NCBI GenBank assembly: GCA_958298945.1
Contig: OY282609.1
Location: forward strand, 62,592,220 to 62,656,219
DNA from: Atherix ibis
Taxonomy: Eukaryota > Arthropoda > Insecta > Diptera > Athericidae
Direction of reading: 5' to 3'
DNA: 64,000 nt
A program made the translations under genes and the position numbers. Shown here piece by piece: positions 1 through 14,300 of this stretch. The notes under the pieces are model-generated. The model was not told the DNA's origin and did not search any database. It saw nothing but the letters and a program-made list of their open reading frames with translations. How positions within the stretch are numbered: the first letter of the stretch is position 1; each line of letters opens with the position of its first letter.

Positions 1-77
1 CACCATCAACACTTAACATACATGCATTGTATTATAATCTAAATCTACTGAGAATATTTTCTTATATAATAATCCTT

Positions 78-3000
78 TTAGTATTTATATGAAACAAAAT
101 TTAAGTGTGTCTTTACAAACTGCCCTATATACTGAACAGCTTCATAGTTATTTCCATTATAGGACAAACGTCTTTTTATCATGTAAAATGCTGCTAACGT
201 GAACAGAATGTAGTAGCCAAATAATGCTAAGATCGATATTGTGTAGTCAACATCTGCGAATCCTAGTTGAACCATGAGAAATTTAGATTTCCGGAATATA
301 CATAAAACCTCTTCATCTGGACATGGTGTGTCAGCTCGGTTTCTTCCATAAAGTGCGAATATAAGGCCTTCGAGTCCATGCCTTAAATAGCTAAGCGACA
401 TGAAGAATCGCATATAAGATGGAATCTCAATTCCTTTTCCATAACCAATTCCGTAACATGACAATAACATTAGAGGAACAGATATTACTGGACCGACAAA
501 CATTGCATTCTATAAAAGATATTATTACCATAATAATATTAACTTTTCATAATTCCATAAATCTATTAAAATTATAAACTTACAACAATACTTAATCGGG
601 ATGCAATGAGGGTACCAAAACTATCTGATGTCATGGCAACCAAAAACGATGTTGAGTACAGCATAGCAATACGATCAAATTCAATCGGTTGACTAGACAT
701 CACGTATATCATAGTCAAATAAATTACAGCTAGTACAAATTGTATGGGCATTTTCGATACAACCATTGCACAGTAATAAGGTCCAAATCGATACCATTGA
801 TTAAAATACTCCCGTTTGAGAAGTTGTACTTCGGTAGGAACTGAGTAGTTTATTAGGTAGATATTTTTTTTTGAATTATGAAAGATTATTAATGCATGTT
901 TATATATACTTATGAAGCAAGGATACTTACATTGTAATAATACCGGCATCATTGGTTTATATAAGTATGCTATAATAATGTTAAATGTAAATCCAAAATT
1001 AAATAATGCTTTCGAAGCATCATTTCCAACTCCTTGGTATAGACCACCAACAATTAGTCCAAGTATAATTGTCATAGACAATTTCAATTTAATATAAAAC
1101 TATAAATGTTACAAATTTTTATGAAAATCTTTTGCAACAGTAAATTATTGTTCGTTTTCATAATAAATTTTAGTTTTACCGTATCACGCCACATTTGAAG
1201 AGTCATTCTACGAAACAGTACAGAAAACTGTTGCCAAAATGTTGTTTTGGATTTTAGGTGTTTTGGATTTATATCCTCTTCGGAAACATTCCTAATTGTG
1301 CATTTAGCTACTTCATTTGATTGGTGGTTATCATTGCTGTCTAGCAATTCAATTGGTTCATGAGGAGTCCAATTAAAAATGCGGCCATTTTCAACAGCGG
1401 TAACCATTTTGTCCATATAATCATGACCATATTCACCCGCCGATACTTCAATCACTGTCAATAAATGTGGAAAAAAAACAAAATTTTTCAGATTTTATAA
1501 AATAATTTTTTTTTATTTTTAAAGTCGTCAGCATTAAATGTTATATAATTTTGACTCAGATAATTACATAATATTTTATTATATAGAAATGAATTTAACT
1601 GAACCGAGAACAGGGGTTATTATGGCATTTTTTTATCACTCTCTGAGATTAAAAGTAGTAATATTGTTTGTTTAGTATAAATTAATCAATACATATAATC
1701 GAAATGAATAAAATTTTATAGTAAATCAAACGGAGGCTTACTAAAATCAGCTGGATTATATGTAATTGGACAATTTAGTCCAAATGATTGCATGTATTTA
1801 ACAATATGTCTCCCTGATCCTTGATAGACGCATTGTCCTTCTGCTATCACATATACATGATCGAACATATCAAATATTTTTGCTGACGGAGTGTGCACAG
1901 AACAAATGACTGTACGTCCACCATGTGCTATTCTACTTAGTAGAGAAACACATTGTGAGCAGGCTAAATCGTCCAGTCCTCTGAAAATTCAGGTTACGAT
2001 AATGAATTAATTTTTTTTAAAGAAAAACATGACTTTACGTTGTTGGCTCATCTAAGAATATTACTGGTGGATTATTAACAAGTTCCATGGCTATCGAAAG
2101 TCTTTTCCTTTCACCTCCTGATAAATTTTTGGTCATTGTCTGTTTTGATTTAGTCAGTCGTAAAATATCTAAAATTTCATCTATCTTTTAAGAAAAGAAA
2201 GGATTATTAAATAGTCATCTTTAAGAATGTTGAAATAGTATAGTAATACTTACAACTTCATTTTTTTGATGCAAAGATAATTCATTTCCTAGCTTGAGAT
2301 CTACTGCAACCATCATAGATTCGCGAACTGTCAAAAGCATATTAAAAACTTCGTTTTGCATTATATATCGTGACATTTTTCTAAATGTTCGCAAATCTCT
2401 AGGTTTTTCGTTAACATACACATTTCCTGTAGCACTTGTACATCTATAATTAATATGTTATCTCTAAAATCTCTAAAATATGAAACTTCATGCTTAATAC
2501 TTGTATCCAGCCAAAATATTAAGTAAAGTTGTTTTCCCAGAACCAGACGGTCCGAGAATTGCAGTTAAATTATTGGAGCGAAATTGTCCTGAAATCCCAC
2601 GAACTATGAATTTCTTTCCTAAAAATTATCAGTATTATTTTCTCTATATCATTTTATTTTTAATAAACAATAACCGTGTTACATGATTTTTTTAAATTGA
2701 TTTATATTAATGGTTTTATTAAAACAAATACATTTTCAATCGTTATTCGGTGCACTTGCTATTACATTTATTACCATATCATTAAGTATTAATATATCAT
2801 CAGAAGTGGAATCTCGTTTTCTTATTTTTTGTTTAGATCGGTCAAGACATATATCTGAATGAATTTAATTTTTATTTTATATAATCTTTTAAGTATAATT
2901 GCAATAAATGAATTTAGCATAGTAATTATTTAAACTAGTTTTTATTAGCGTTGATAGGATAATAACTATTCAGATTGTGAGTAAGCGTTTTAACTAGAAT

Positions 3001-3959
3001 TTAAAGTCAGATACTACGATAAGAGTATTTAAGTTTTCCTTATTCTAAAATATTTAATTTTGCTTTATTGACAGATATAAAATATATTTGTTCACTATTG
3101 TACAAGTACCTGTGAATTATTTTAATAGATATTATATACTCTAGTTAAGTAGTTAACATTCATTTTTTTTTAAAAATTCATATGGTTTAGTTTTTGGCAA
3201 GATTTTACTTTGATTTATTAAAAACGTGCTCATATGTATATTCTTAAATAATTGGCTATAATACAAGAACAAATTAATACATTGATTCATCAAATTCAGT
3301 TAAATAATATAATTATTTTGATATTATAGGCAGAAATGGTCAAACCAATTTTAATACTAATAACTAAAACGTAGTTTGTTCTATTATATTGGATATTTTT
3401 AGAAATGTGTTTAACTCAATTTTCTTTTGAAGTATGCGATATTCATTCATACTATTTTATTTTTTAATCTGAATACGTACATACGTTTATCACATAATAT
3501 TGCAATAGTTTTATACTTTGGTAATATTGACTACGAGCATCATTGTAATTAAAATGAAAAAGAAGTCATGTTTGTGGGAAGTTTTCAGTTGTAAAAATCG
3601 CAAACTTTTAATTCCATTTTTATTTTAAATGAGACGCATAATTAAGTATTCATTTACGTGTTGAGAAGAAATTTTAATTATAATATTTGTTTATACGACT
3701 ACTTACCTTTTGATAAGTCGGGCACTGAATACATTATATCCGTAAACTCAATATTTACGGATGGCCAATGTGGAAGATACTTAAGTCCAGTATTTCGTGT
3801 CCTTTCTAATTTAATATCAATATCTTCACTGATATCGTTCATATTTTGCAGAAGAGTTCCTGTGCTTCTACTACTGCTACTGTTACTAATCTTACTAATA
3901 TTAATAGCAGTATCAATTGTCAAAGATGTATCCTCATATTTAACGGACGACATTTTCAA
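78..3959 (-). CDS. ABCG half-transporter, gene A (ABCG1/ABCG4-like), 9 exons
   Basis: A half-size ABC transporter: an N-terminal ATPase followed by a six-helix membrane domain, expected to act as a dimer and export lipids or sterols. Exons by splice sites and phase: 3959-3707, 2618-2501, 2443-2254, 2184-2039, 1980-1742, 1454-1180, 1099-931, 840-584, 509-78. Together they give 692 residues plus stop with every phase consistent. Walker A is GPSGSGKT (about residues 107-114), the signature is LSGGE (208-212), Walker B is VIFLDEP with D232/E233, and the switch histidine is H265. The membrane half starts near the RMTLQMWRD motif. Compared with genes B and C, the D-loop reads GLDDLA instead of GLDSST and the H-loop reads VHTPSA instead of IHQPSA, so this ATPase is the most diverged of the three. 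The start is the first in-frame ATG of exon 1, and a second ATG lies two codons later. The family is certain. The orthologue (a CG4822- or CG3164-like gene) was not resolved. Confidence 0.9.
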
Positions 3960-6900
3960 ATTTTTGCAAATAGTGTGACCTTTGAATAATTTCGGATCCT
4001 TGAAAAATGTATAACCTTTTAAGTTTTATTTAACAGAATTTTCTAAATTATCTATCTGCCCATTCGAAGTAAATAAACGACAATGGGACCTGCAATTATT
4101 TATAGAATTCATATTGTATATATATAAGAAAAATGAACCATAATTCATTAACTTTTCAAATAAATTTTGTTGTGTTTTATTTATATATGTAAACGCAATG
4201 TTCATAATTTGATCATATATTTGTATGGTAATGGCATAAAATAAAATCAAAAAATGTAACTGAATGTTTAGTACAAATATATTTAAATAGCGAGTCCATT
4301 ACACAATCAAAAGTGTATGTTATTTAGTTAAATTTTAATTAAAAAAAAGAAAATCACAGCAATTTTAAATTCTGAATAATTATCCATGAGCATAAACAAA
4401 TACTTTGATGTACAATTTAGATACAATGACAAAACGAAATTCTGTGGAAATAAAAAACCTTAATTTATAATGCAAAAACTCTTACAAAAATTTCGGCCGC
4501 CATATTAAATAGAAACTATTCGTAATATTTAAAGAAAATTATTTATTTTTATGTAAAACAAAATCAAAAATTTGCAAATATAAAAGAATTCGATTAGAAT
4601 TTAATAGTTGATTGAACTTGAAATAATTTAATTCGTATTATAATCAAAGTATGAATTTCATCATTAATTTTTACTGGCATTGAGAATTAGTACTTAATAT
4701 CTTCATATTTCGAAATATTTTTTATACTTTATTATTCAAATAGTGCATTATTAACTGTAGTCTATATATACAATATGATAAAGCCTTCACTTATGTAGCA
4801 TAAATATTAGTAGAAAAAGATTATTTTTAATTTTTGTTACCTGGAAACATTGTTTTAGTTGCAATCTTTTTATGTTTTTTTTTTACATCGTGCACTGTAA
4901 TTATATATTTTAATTATTGTCAGAAAATATTTATAATATAGAATGAATTTTCATATATATTTTCAAAAAACAACACGTAAAATAATTACAATATTTTCGT
5001 TTTAAAATTCTTAGAAACAAGTCTCGTTTCTTGTGATTTTATGTATAATAATATATATATTGTTATATATATTAGACTTTAAAATGGAAGCAAATTAAAT
5101 ATTTACATATACGTATCTTGTATCAAATAGAAGTAGTATAATTTTCTCTAGCACTTAAATATTTCCTTTTATACTACAAGTAAATGAAATTATAATAAAT
5201 ATTCTATTTACTACAAAATGCAGACTGATTTTTAAGGACTTATTATTGTAGTAAGTAAAGTCACTAACCAAACTTTTGTTAAGAATTAATTGCAAGTCAT
5301 GAGAAATTATTTAATTATTGTTGTTTTTTTAAATAAATATACTTGTACATATATCTTTGGTATTCTTTTTCGAATTATTTCGTTTACAAATAACATTAAA
5401 TACGTCTCTATTCAAAGAACGTTTTTTAATAGCTTATAACGCTTATTATATTTCTCTACTCGTACCAAAAATAATTTTCTATGTAAAATACTTAAAAAAC
5501 CTTCTATATTATATTAGAGTCATTAATGGTCTTCTACAAATACAATAATTGTAGAATATTACAAATAATTGTTTTCCTGACTAATTAATTATTCATTACA
5601 AAATCTATATATGTTAGTGTCTAAATTATATTACCATAGTATACTATATTTTCGTAGCCTTAAAATAGTTCTCTATTCCTATAGAAGCAATAAATTATTG
5701 AGAAAAAATATATTTTTCACATGCTCCAATATAAAAATATGCTGAAAAATTACTACTTGTTCTACATGTGAAAAATTAATATGAAATGAATAAAGAACTA
5801 CATTTACTCGTAGTATGATATTCCTTGAATTTGTTACTAGAAAAAAATACCATTATCCACAATATCCTCAAACTGACATTAAAAAAGCTTCCGCGAATAA
5901 TTATTAATCATACTTATTCTTTAATCAGGTTATAGACAGGTTTTTAAGAAAAGTTTTGAATGCATAAATCAAAATTTTTTTTTTTTGAGTAAATGTATTA
6001 TTGATTTTTTCTACACATATTCTATGAGATTAATTACGGACATTTGACATTATATACGATTATATTTTATGTTTTAATCAAATAAATGACTGAATATTCA
6101 GTTAAGTGCTATTTCAAATGATGTCTTAACTGAAAACGTAATATTTTTTAGACAAAAAATTGAAAACTATTTGTTGTAAATAATTTATTAATTAAAATTG
6201 TTGACGCATTTAATAAGCAAAGATTTCAAACTGATTTTATTGTAGAACTACTCTTTTGTATAATAAATACATATTTTAATGAAAGTAAATAGAAAAAATT
6301 TCAAATTAACAACGAAAATTTGCAAGTATTTAATATCCTTGAAATGAGGGCATTAATATCTGCTTTATTAAAAATATATAAAAATTATGTTTTTAGAAAT
6401 AACAATCCGGTTCTTTAATTGAGTTTTTCGCACAATAAATTATCATTAGGATTATAATTTTTAGTAAAGTATATGAGAACATATTTAAAAATAAATGTTT
6501 TAAATTTTAGAATAATTTCAAAAATCTTTTCAAAGTTCAAATTATTTTATATCTTCTGAAAATTATTTGTTCAATTGTTGAATAAAAATTTCTAGTACAA
6601 ATTATTTTATTTTTATAAATATTTGCCCAATTGAATGTTTATCAATTTGATTAACAAGTTATTTTTTCGTATTGCAATAATATAAATTTAAACTTTTAAT
6701 TTTAATTAGCAAATATATAAAAATTACATAAAGCTTGAAGTTGATTCATTACAAATATTTTTCTTAATACTTATTATTTACGATGCAATTTTTATTAAAG
6801 AAATCATATATTGAAATTATAAATGTTGGAAATATATTTTTTATTTTAATTTTTTTTCCATTAATTTAAACGAGCAATTCTGTCTATTTGAAGTTTGCTA

Positions 6901-7832
6901 ACTAAAATAATTATTTATAGTATAAAATTGATTTTATACTATATTATTCAGTAAATATTTATATTTATTTTTAGTTTTGATTAATTATTTATTACTGACT
7001 AACTTTCAAAATAATCATTACTATCGTTTAAAAAAATACATTTGGCCATACGATCTACAGGTCATGAAATTTATGGTATTATAAATAATATTTCTAATCG
7101 TTTGATTCGGAATAGCGACGAATAGAAAATTTGATTTATTTTATTGAATATATTTTCCTAATAATTTATTTACGATATCAAACGAAGATACATTCATCTC
7201 AAGTAAAATTTTGTTTACTGTAAGAGTTGTGGCTTATTTAGAAACCCCATAACTAATATTTATTATTATTGGTATATGTATTACATGTTCAAATACTTAC
7301 ATTATTATTTAGAACATGACATTTTCCCACATTAAAAAAAATTCTCTCATCGAATGTACATTGAACTAGATAAACTTAATAGATACGCGATATAATAGGA
7401 TAAAAAATTTCAATAGCTGTTTTTACTATATGTGTACTAGGCGTAGTTATCACATGTATAAACGTATGTCGGTATGTACGTTTCTATGCGCAATAGTAAA
7501 TCAATTCAATTTAATTCTAATTTTTTAAGGCATTTGAAAAGTTTAATTACAATTCGCAGACGAATTTTTCGTAAGCCTTGTACACAGTTCTCGCACTTTT
7601 TCATCTAAAATATCAATTATTTCTCTTTAATTTATGCTCATAGTTAGATAGGCTTACGAGTATATATTGATATTGATTGTTTGATTCACATAGTTTTCAT
7701 TATTCCACTGATCGCACGATTAATTAATGAACACTTCTACAGGAAAGGTTCTTAGGCTATGCGCAATATGGTCTGCAACACGATCGTATTACTTTTAAAT
7801 CAAAGTGAAAGAAAATTTATTCACAATGAAAT

Positions 7833-7905
7833 TTCGTTTTTGATTCGAACTCATGAACTCAACTATCTACCGGACACATTGCCGCTTCAACTAATTCTGA
7901 CTGTC
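7833..7905 (-). other. tRNA-like relic or Pol III promoter boxes (possible SINE fragment)
   Basis: On the minus strand a perfect B-box-like GTTCGAATC (7841-7850 region) lies about 35 nt downstream of an A-box-like stretch (TTAGTTGAAGCGGCAATG, about 7879-7896), the spacing found in a tRNA. The presumed acceptor stem does not pair, so this is not an intact tRNA. It may be a decayed tRNA or the head of a tRNA-derived SINE. Confidence 0.3.
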
Positions 7906-10108
7906 CGATGCGTTCACTTTGTTTATTCCATCTAGACTTACTAACACTCACTATTAGTCATATATACCATTCTATATTCTATATAGTTATTCTACATACT
8001 ATCATGGATGAGTTGCCTTCAGAAAATTTTATGTAGAAACGATTCAAAGCTGACGGCAGCGATAGAATAATTGTCGCAAGAATAGGGTTTTATTAAGTGC
8101 GCGTTGTATGAGGGATTGATTCGTATCGCATAAAGCTGCACTGTTAATTTTTCCGCTTTGCGATTGTGAATGGAAGATAAGAAACCACTCTTTCCAACAT
8201 TGACTGTTGATTGTATGTTCTGGAAACAATCTCTTTGTCATTCGAATACTGTATCGTCAACATGAAACCTTCTGAATATACTAAATGCCTTTGTTGAAGT
8301 AAACATAAAACATTTATGAACAAGTACTTATGTATATGTATCTAAAATATTGTTTATGTAATCGTTTTTGCTTTTGAGGAATAACATACTTTTATACTAT
8401 GTTTTCTAAAAGATAATTATTATTTCATAAACCATACTCAAATAGCGCAAAAACTTTTGAATTAATTTTCTTATAAAATCAGGAGCACACAATAACTATG
8501 AGGACTTTTTTTGGATAACTGCTTCTCTCCATTAAAGTTGTAATATGATAACAAAATAATTGACTAATTGTGTCTCATATATATTTGACTATGCTGCGCA
8601 GTTATGCTCTAACAAAAATGAATACCAAAACGTTTTGGTCTCACAATTGAACCAATATCTGTATTTATTTATTATGTACAAGTACAGCATCAGGATTTCT
8701 TTTTTGTTATTTATTCGTCAGCGCGACTAAGAGGTTCCTTTATAACCATGATCAAGTTCAAGTTTGAAATAGTAAGTAATTCATTAGAACTCAGTATAAA
8801 AAAAACTGGTTTATATTCTCAAATACAAATGCAACTTTGTGCAACACTCTCCTCGATTGTATAAGGTTGATTTCTTACTTTTAGGATAAAAAATTGACAT
8901 CTCTGGCGGAACGGCTATTTCGAACTTTTATGAGTTTCTCAAATAAATTGAAAAGATATTTTGACTAGAAGCACGACTAAAATATTAACTTAAAAATGGA
9001 TATAATATAGTATATATGGGAAAAAGGGAATCTGATAGATATTAATAGTTAAACACGATTATATTAAAGAATCTTTTTTATTGAATGATCAAACTATAGA
9101 ATTGTTCTTTATCTATTTTTATCTTATAAAATTTCTGTACAATATTTTCCGTGTCCACCATTTTTTTCGATGATTTACCATATATATATAAACTGAAGAA
9201 ATCAAAATTGGTAGCCGCTAGATTGATATATTGGTCAATATGTATTCATATTCTCTCACCTATATGGGCATTTATTTATGCAGAATCAAGTAATTTATTT
9301 TTATTCATTTCATTTATAAAATAAAAATGACTTACCCATAAAATGCAAATTTTTGCATTTGATTTTCAACTTTATTTGAAATAGTGATTAAATATTGGAA
9401 TTGAAAAATTTCAATGTTAAAGTTCACCTTAAAAAGGAACAAGCTTTTATTATCAGAGCCCACTTAAAAACTCATTAATAGCAAAGATCAGCCATGAACC
9501 GAGTAAAAATATTTACAATTTTGCAGTGACAATATTTTCTTGGTTATACTTTGCAATGTAAACTTACCTACCTTGAAGTTCTGGCAGATGCCTATTTTTA
9601 AGTAGATCAACAACAATCAATCAAAATGAATTGATAATTGATTTTGAAATTCTCTTTATGCAAATATAAGTTATTATGTATTCATTTTTGTGTATAGTTT
9701 AGATAATTTTATATTTTATATATACTTAACTTATTCTTAATATCTCCTTTGAAAATCCAAAATAATATATCAAGATAATGATTAGCTTATTTCTGGTAAT
9801 AAACTATTTCCTATTATTAAATACTCATATACCAATAACTTGAAATATTAACAAAGCAAATATGATTTAAGAGGATTCATAATAGATCCATTCACTGTAT
9901 GACATTTCTTAATATTGTAAATTAATTTAAATACACTTGAGATCAAGTTGATGCGTTTATTTTGAAAATAAAATGATGTTCACTTATTTATAACAACAAT
10001 AATTGCCATTAATTTATTTTATTAAAATATGGAATGTAAATATATAATTTTTTTCCCGAAGAAATACGAGTATACCGCGCCCTTTTCTATTTTATTAAGT
10101 AAGAATTT

Positions 10109-10188
10109 TATAGAAATCCACGCAATGTCCGTAAGTAAATATTTAAGATACTAAATATTTACTTACGGACATTGCGTAGATTTCTATA
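10109..10188. repeat. Near-perfect hairpin, 37-bp arms, 6-bp loop
   Basis: Left arm 10109-10145 and right arm 10152-10188 are reverse complements with a single mismatch (ccacgc versus gcgtag), separated by agatac. It lies in intergenic DNA. It could be a tiny MITE-like foldback, a structured RNA, or a cruciform-forming palindrome. No coding potential. Confidence 0.75.
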
Positions 10189-11328
10189 AGAGTAAGTCTT
10201 TCTGAAGATAATATCTTGAACAAAGTAATGATTAGATATTTAGAAAATAATAAAGAGAAATTTAATACAGTAACTACATTTTTTAAAAAAAATAGAATTC
10301 TGTTTTAAAATTTATTATTGTTTGTTATTATTAAACAATCATAAGCTTATCATAATTAGTAATATTGAAGTTTTCAGAATTTATTTGAAAATATGTTAAA
10401 TCCTATAGACATTGCACTCTTGTCTATTAATCTTGTCATTTATAAAATGCTATTTATAAAAATGTTCACTACCATTTAAAATTAAAGTAAGAATTGGCTC
10501 TGTAAAATATCAAAGTTTATTGATAGGAAAAATAAAAGCAATGAGTTAGGCACTTAATGAATTGTTTGCATAACATTAAGCTTCGTCTAATAAATAAGAT
10601 ATGAATTACATTTTATAATCTTAGTAATGTTCAAAAACTTTCCAAAAAAATTGCAGCAACATAATATACAAACGATTTTTTTGTGACCTTTAATTTACGA
10701 AAGTTTAATCGAAAATTCAGCATTTAAAAAAATTAAAACTTTGTTTTTGGTTTATAAATTTATTCAATTATCATAATCGCTTTGCGCGATACAATTTTTC
10801 ATAAATTATCACATGTTAAGTATAAATATTTATAAAAAAAATCGAATCTTTGACAACAATTTTAACACATATATCAAAATAAAATACATATACACATATA
10901 TTTATAGAAATAATTCATTTTTTTTTAAATTTTTCTATAAAAATAAAACTTTTTTTGTAAATTGTTATATATAATAGGTTAAAAAATGTTAACTAGAATA
11001 TTTTCTTCTTACCATAATTTATAACAATAGTTCCCTTTTTTGTTTATAAAATATAAATATCTACATAATTTGTATTGCTTGATAACTAAGGAAATATAAA
11101 TATTTTTAGCCATTTCCGAATAATTATTATTATTTTGTTGCAAAAACACCATTTTGCTAACATATGAACAACTAAAAGAATTTAATAACGAAAAATAAAT
11201 TGTCAATATTAACTATAAACATTTGAAAAATACCTATTACCTATCTACTCTTATTTCAAAACTAGTCTTTTAGCTAGTATTTTAACAAAATCATTATATT
11301 TACTAATTAGCCTATTTTTTTCGTTTGG

Positions 11329-11334
11329 TTTATT
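11329..11334 (-). terminator. Candidate poly(A) signal AATAAA of ABCG gene B
   Basis: TTTATT on the plus strand reads AATAAA on the minus strand, about 60 nt after the stop codon of gene B. Position and sequence fit a cleavage/polyadenylation signal, but AT-rich DNA produces such hexamers often. Confidence 0.45.
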
Positions 11335-11393
11335 TTTATCATAATCATTTTTGTATTATTAAAAACGTACAATTAGAAATTTGTTTAAACTTT

Positions 11394-14300
11394 TTATCGT
11401 GTGGTGCTTAGTTTCCATCGTAAAAACAAAAATGCAACTATTCTTAGAACGAAAAAGATCACAATTAGAGCAACAATATCTAAGGTGAAATTTGCATTGA
11501 CCATATCAAGTTCCTCTAAAGTTGTCATTGGCGATTTGAAATGACAGAATTCTTGAAAACACTTTAGCTTCTCACGTCCATAACCATATGTTGCAATAGT
11601 AGTTCCTTCGAATCCGTAACGAATATAAGATAGATAAGTAATCCATCGTAGGTAGACTGGAATTGCATCAAACGAGACAAAGAATCCCGAAAATAGGAGA
11701 AACGGTACAGACATAACTGGCGCAAGAAAAACACCATTTTGTACATTCATAGCAGCGCCAACCACAAGTCCAACACTTTGGGCGACGAACGATATTAGAA
11801 GGCATGATGCCAAGAACATAGCAAATCGGAATAATTCCCATGGCTGAGCTGTGCAGTAGTAAACTATTGATACATACAAGACACAAAATATTGTCTGCAA
11901 TAGAAACATTAAATTTTAATTTTAATAACATTCCGTCCAAATAATTGTTTCTTTATCTCACTTGAAATGGAATGTCCGATATAGTGATTGCTAAATAATA
12001 AGATTTTAGCGAATACCATCGATTAAAGTTTTCCTTGAGAAGAACAGGCATCTCTAGGGGGACTATAAAAATAAAATTTGTATAAATTATTAGAAAGTAT
12101 CTGCTTAATTTATAGGATGTGCTTACATGATAAAATCGTGATTGTCATTGATGTGTACATTAAAAAGAGCATATTAAAGAACAAAAATCCTAAATTGCTA
12201 AGTACTTTAGCACCATCATTTCCAATATTATAATAGAGAGCACCGATCAAAAAGCCAACAAGAATATGAGCAAAAAGTCGAAGATACATTAGTGTCTGCA
12301 AAAATAAAATATTTTTGTAATGGTTGAGTTATTTTTCAATGAAACAATAATAATAAATTAAGTGCTAAAACTTACCCAATCTCGATAACTAAAAAGTAGC
12401 GTTCTCTTTACAACAACACAGAACTGATGAAATTGCGAAGTGGGATATCGTTCTGGTGATTTTATCTCATCTGGAATTAGGGCGTCCGAAACCGAATCCT
12501 CCTTTTCAACATCGATTACTAGTGAATCTCCTTTGGTACCAGCTTCATTATTATCCTTGGCAATATCGTTAACAATTTTGCTACTATTTTGCATTCCGTT
12601 TCCATTATCTGATATATTGTCGGAAAATTTGTCAGCTGGAAGGCTGCGAGCATCATTTTTACTATATAAACTTCTAAGTTTATGTATTTCTGTCAAGTCG
12701 TTGCGAGCTTTGATATTATCAAAGTCCATAGCGGTACGTATATCTCGAGTTCCGTTTCCAATCGCCTTGACTAATTTATCGGTATTATCACCATGTTCAC
12801 CACAAGCCACTTCAATAACATAACTAGCTGGATTGTGATAATTCGGGCATTCTAGATTAAGCGTCATCAAGAAAGGAACCAACTGCTTGGTACTACCTTG
12901 ATACACGCACATTCCATCAGCTAGTGTATACAACTGATCGAACATTTCAAATATACGTGCAGATGGCTGATGAATTGTACAAATGATAGTACGTCCTCCA
13001 GCAGCAAGCTCTTTTAACAATTGAATAACCTGGAAACATGTGGAGCTATCAAGCCCAGATGTCGGTTCATCAAAGAACATAATCGGTGGATTGCTAACTA
13101 ACTCCAAAGCTATAGATAAACGCTTCTTCTGACCACCAGACAAATTACGAGTCAAAGTTGTTCGATGATCATTTAAGCTCAATGTCAGAAGAATTTCTTG
13201 AATCTGAAAAGAGTGAGTACTGTACGGTAAAAATGTGATTGTCAAAGTACTGTTCAAATTACTGAACATAATTAAAAAAGAAACAAAAATGAAATACTAA
13301 ATGGCATTGCCTCCTACTTTGGGTGTGGTATCTGATTTCAAAAGCATAAATTGAAGAAAAAGGGCAGATTTGGACTACTTTTTAAGTTAAACCAGTTGGT
13401 GAAAATTTGGGATAAGGTTAACTGGTTCCGTTGCCAATTAAATAACTTTGTTAAAGAAATGTCAGAGCTTCTTATGTTTACGTACGTGACTACATAGGTA
13501 ATATTTTTAGCCTTTTTTGGCTTTTTAATTATGGCTTTGAAAATGTGTACATGATAAATCTTTTAAAACAAACTTACCATAGTTTTTCTATCTTTTTTGC
13601 TGAATTTTTCTCTATTCAACTTAAGGTTTGTGGCAACTGTCATTGCCTCTTCGACGGTTAGATTTGCATGCAATTGATTATCCTGCATTATATAAGCCGA
13701 TAATTTTCGAAATACACTCAAATTTCTCTCCCGTCCATTTATGGTTATGCTGCCCTCAATATTTGATGTTCTGTAATTATAGTGTTTTATTTGAATAAAT
13801 ATTATTACAAGAATAAGCATATTTTATTATAAAATATTAATATAATATACAAAGGACACTGGTCATAGAAAAATTAACTATTAATTTAAAATAAGATACC
13901 GGTTCAATTTAATTCAAACCTGGTAGCGTCAAGGAAACAAAACAGAAAATTGAATATTTTTTTCATAATAAAAAAAAACTTAATTTATATTAAAATATAT
14001 TTTTTTTCACTATATTTTTGTATGAAGTTTGAAATGCAATCAGAATTAAATTGATTTGATTAGTGAGCATTTAGACTTCACTATTTACGTGCAATTTTTC
14101 TTGTTTTCAATGCGTAATTATTACTAAGAATGTCTTTCAATTTTCAAGGCTTTCTCATAGCATTAATATTCAATTTTTTGTGCTTTTATTCTCAAGTATT
14201 ATTATTGTTATTATGTTATAATTGCAGCAATTAAATATAAACGTTTGATTGTAATTTTCTTCACGTTTTTTCTGTACACAAATCATTTTAACATTTTCTA

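Larger units (their letters stand above)
3960..11393. other. Intergenic AT-rich DNA between ABCG genes A and B
   Basis: No protein-coding gene was recognised. The stretch is mostly long A/T runs. Two somewhat GC-richer patches, about 7740-7960 and 8040-8270, could hold the promoter or 5' untranslated exon of gene A, but no clear initiator or splice structure was found. It also contains the tRNA-like relic and the hairpin listed separately. Confidence 0.5.

Noticed and set aside
3658..3978. 106-codon plus-strand reading frame
   Set aside because: Antisense to exon 1 of gene A. The Leu/Ile run is the complement of a Ser-rich stretch.
8044..8241. 65-codon minus-strand frame upstream of gene A
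   Set aside because: Base composition is slightly raised but no family, splice link to gene A or convincing start context was found. It could be part of an untranslated exon.
8748..8773. Possible start exon MIKFKFEI followed by GTAAGT
   Set aside because: Too short, and its phase does not match the orphan exon at 16417. No connecting exon was found.
12440..12823. 127-codon plus-strand reading frame
   Set aside because: It is exactly antisense to the large exon of ABCG gene B and explained by its codon pattern.
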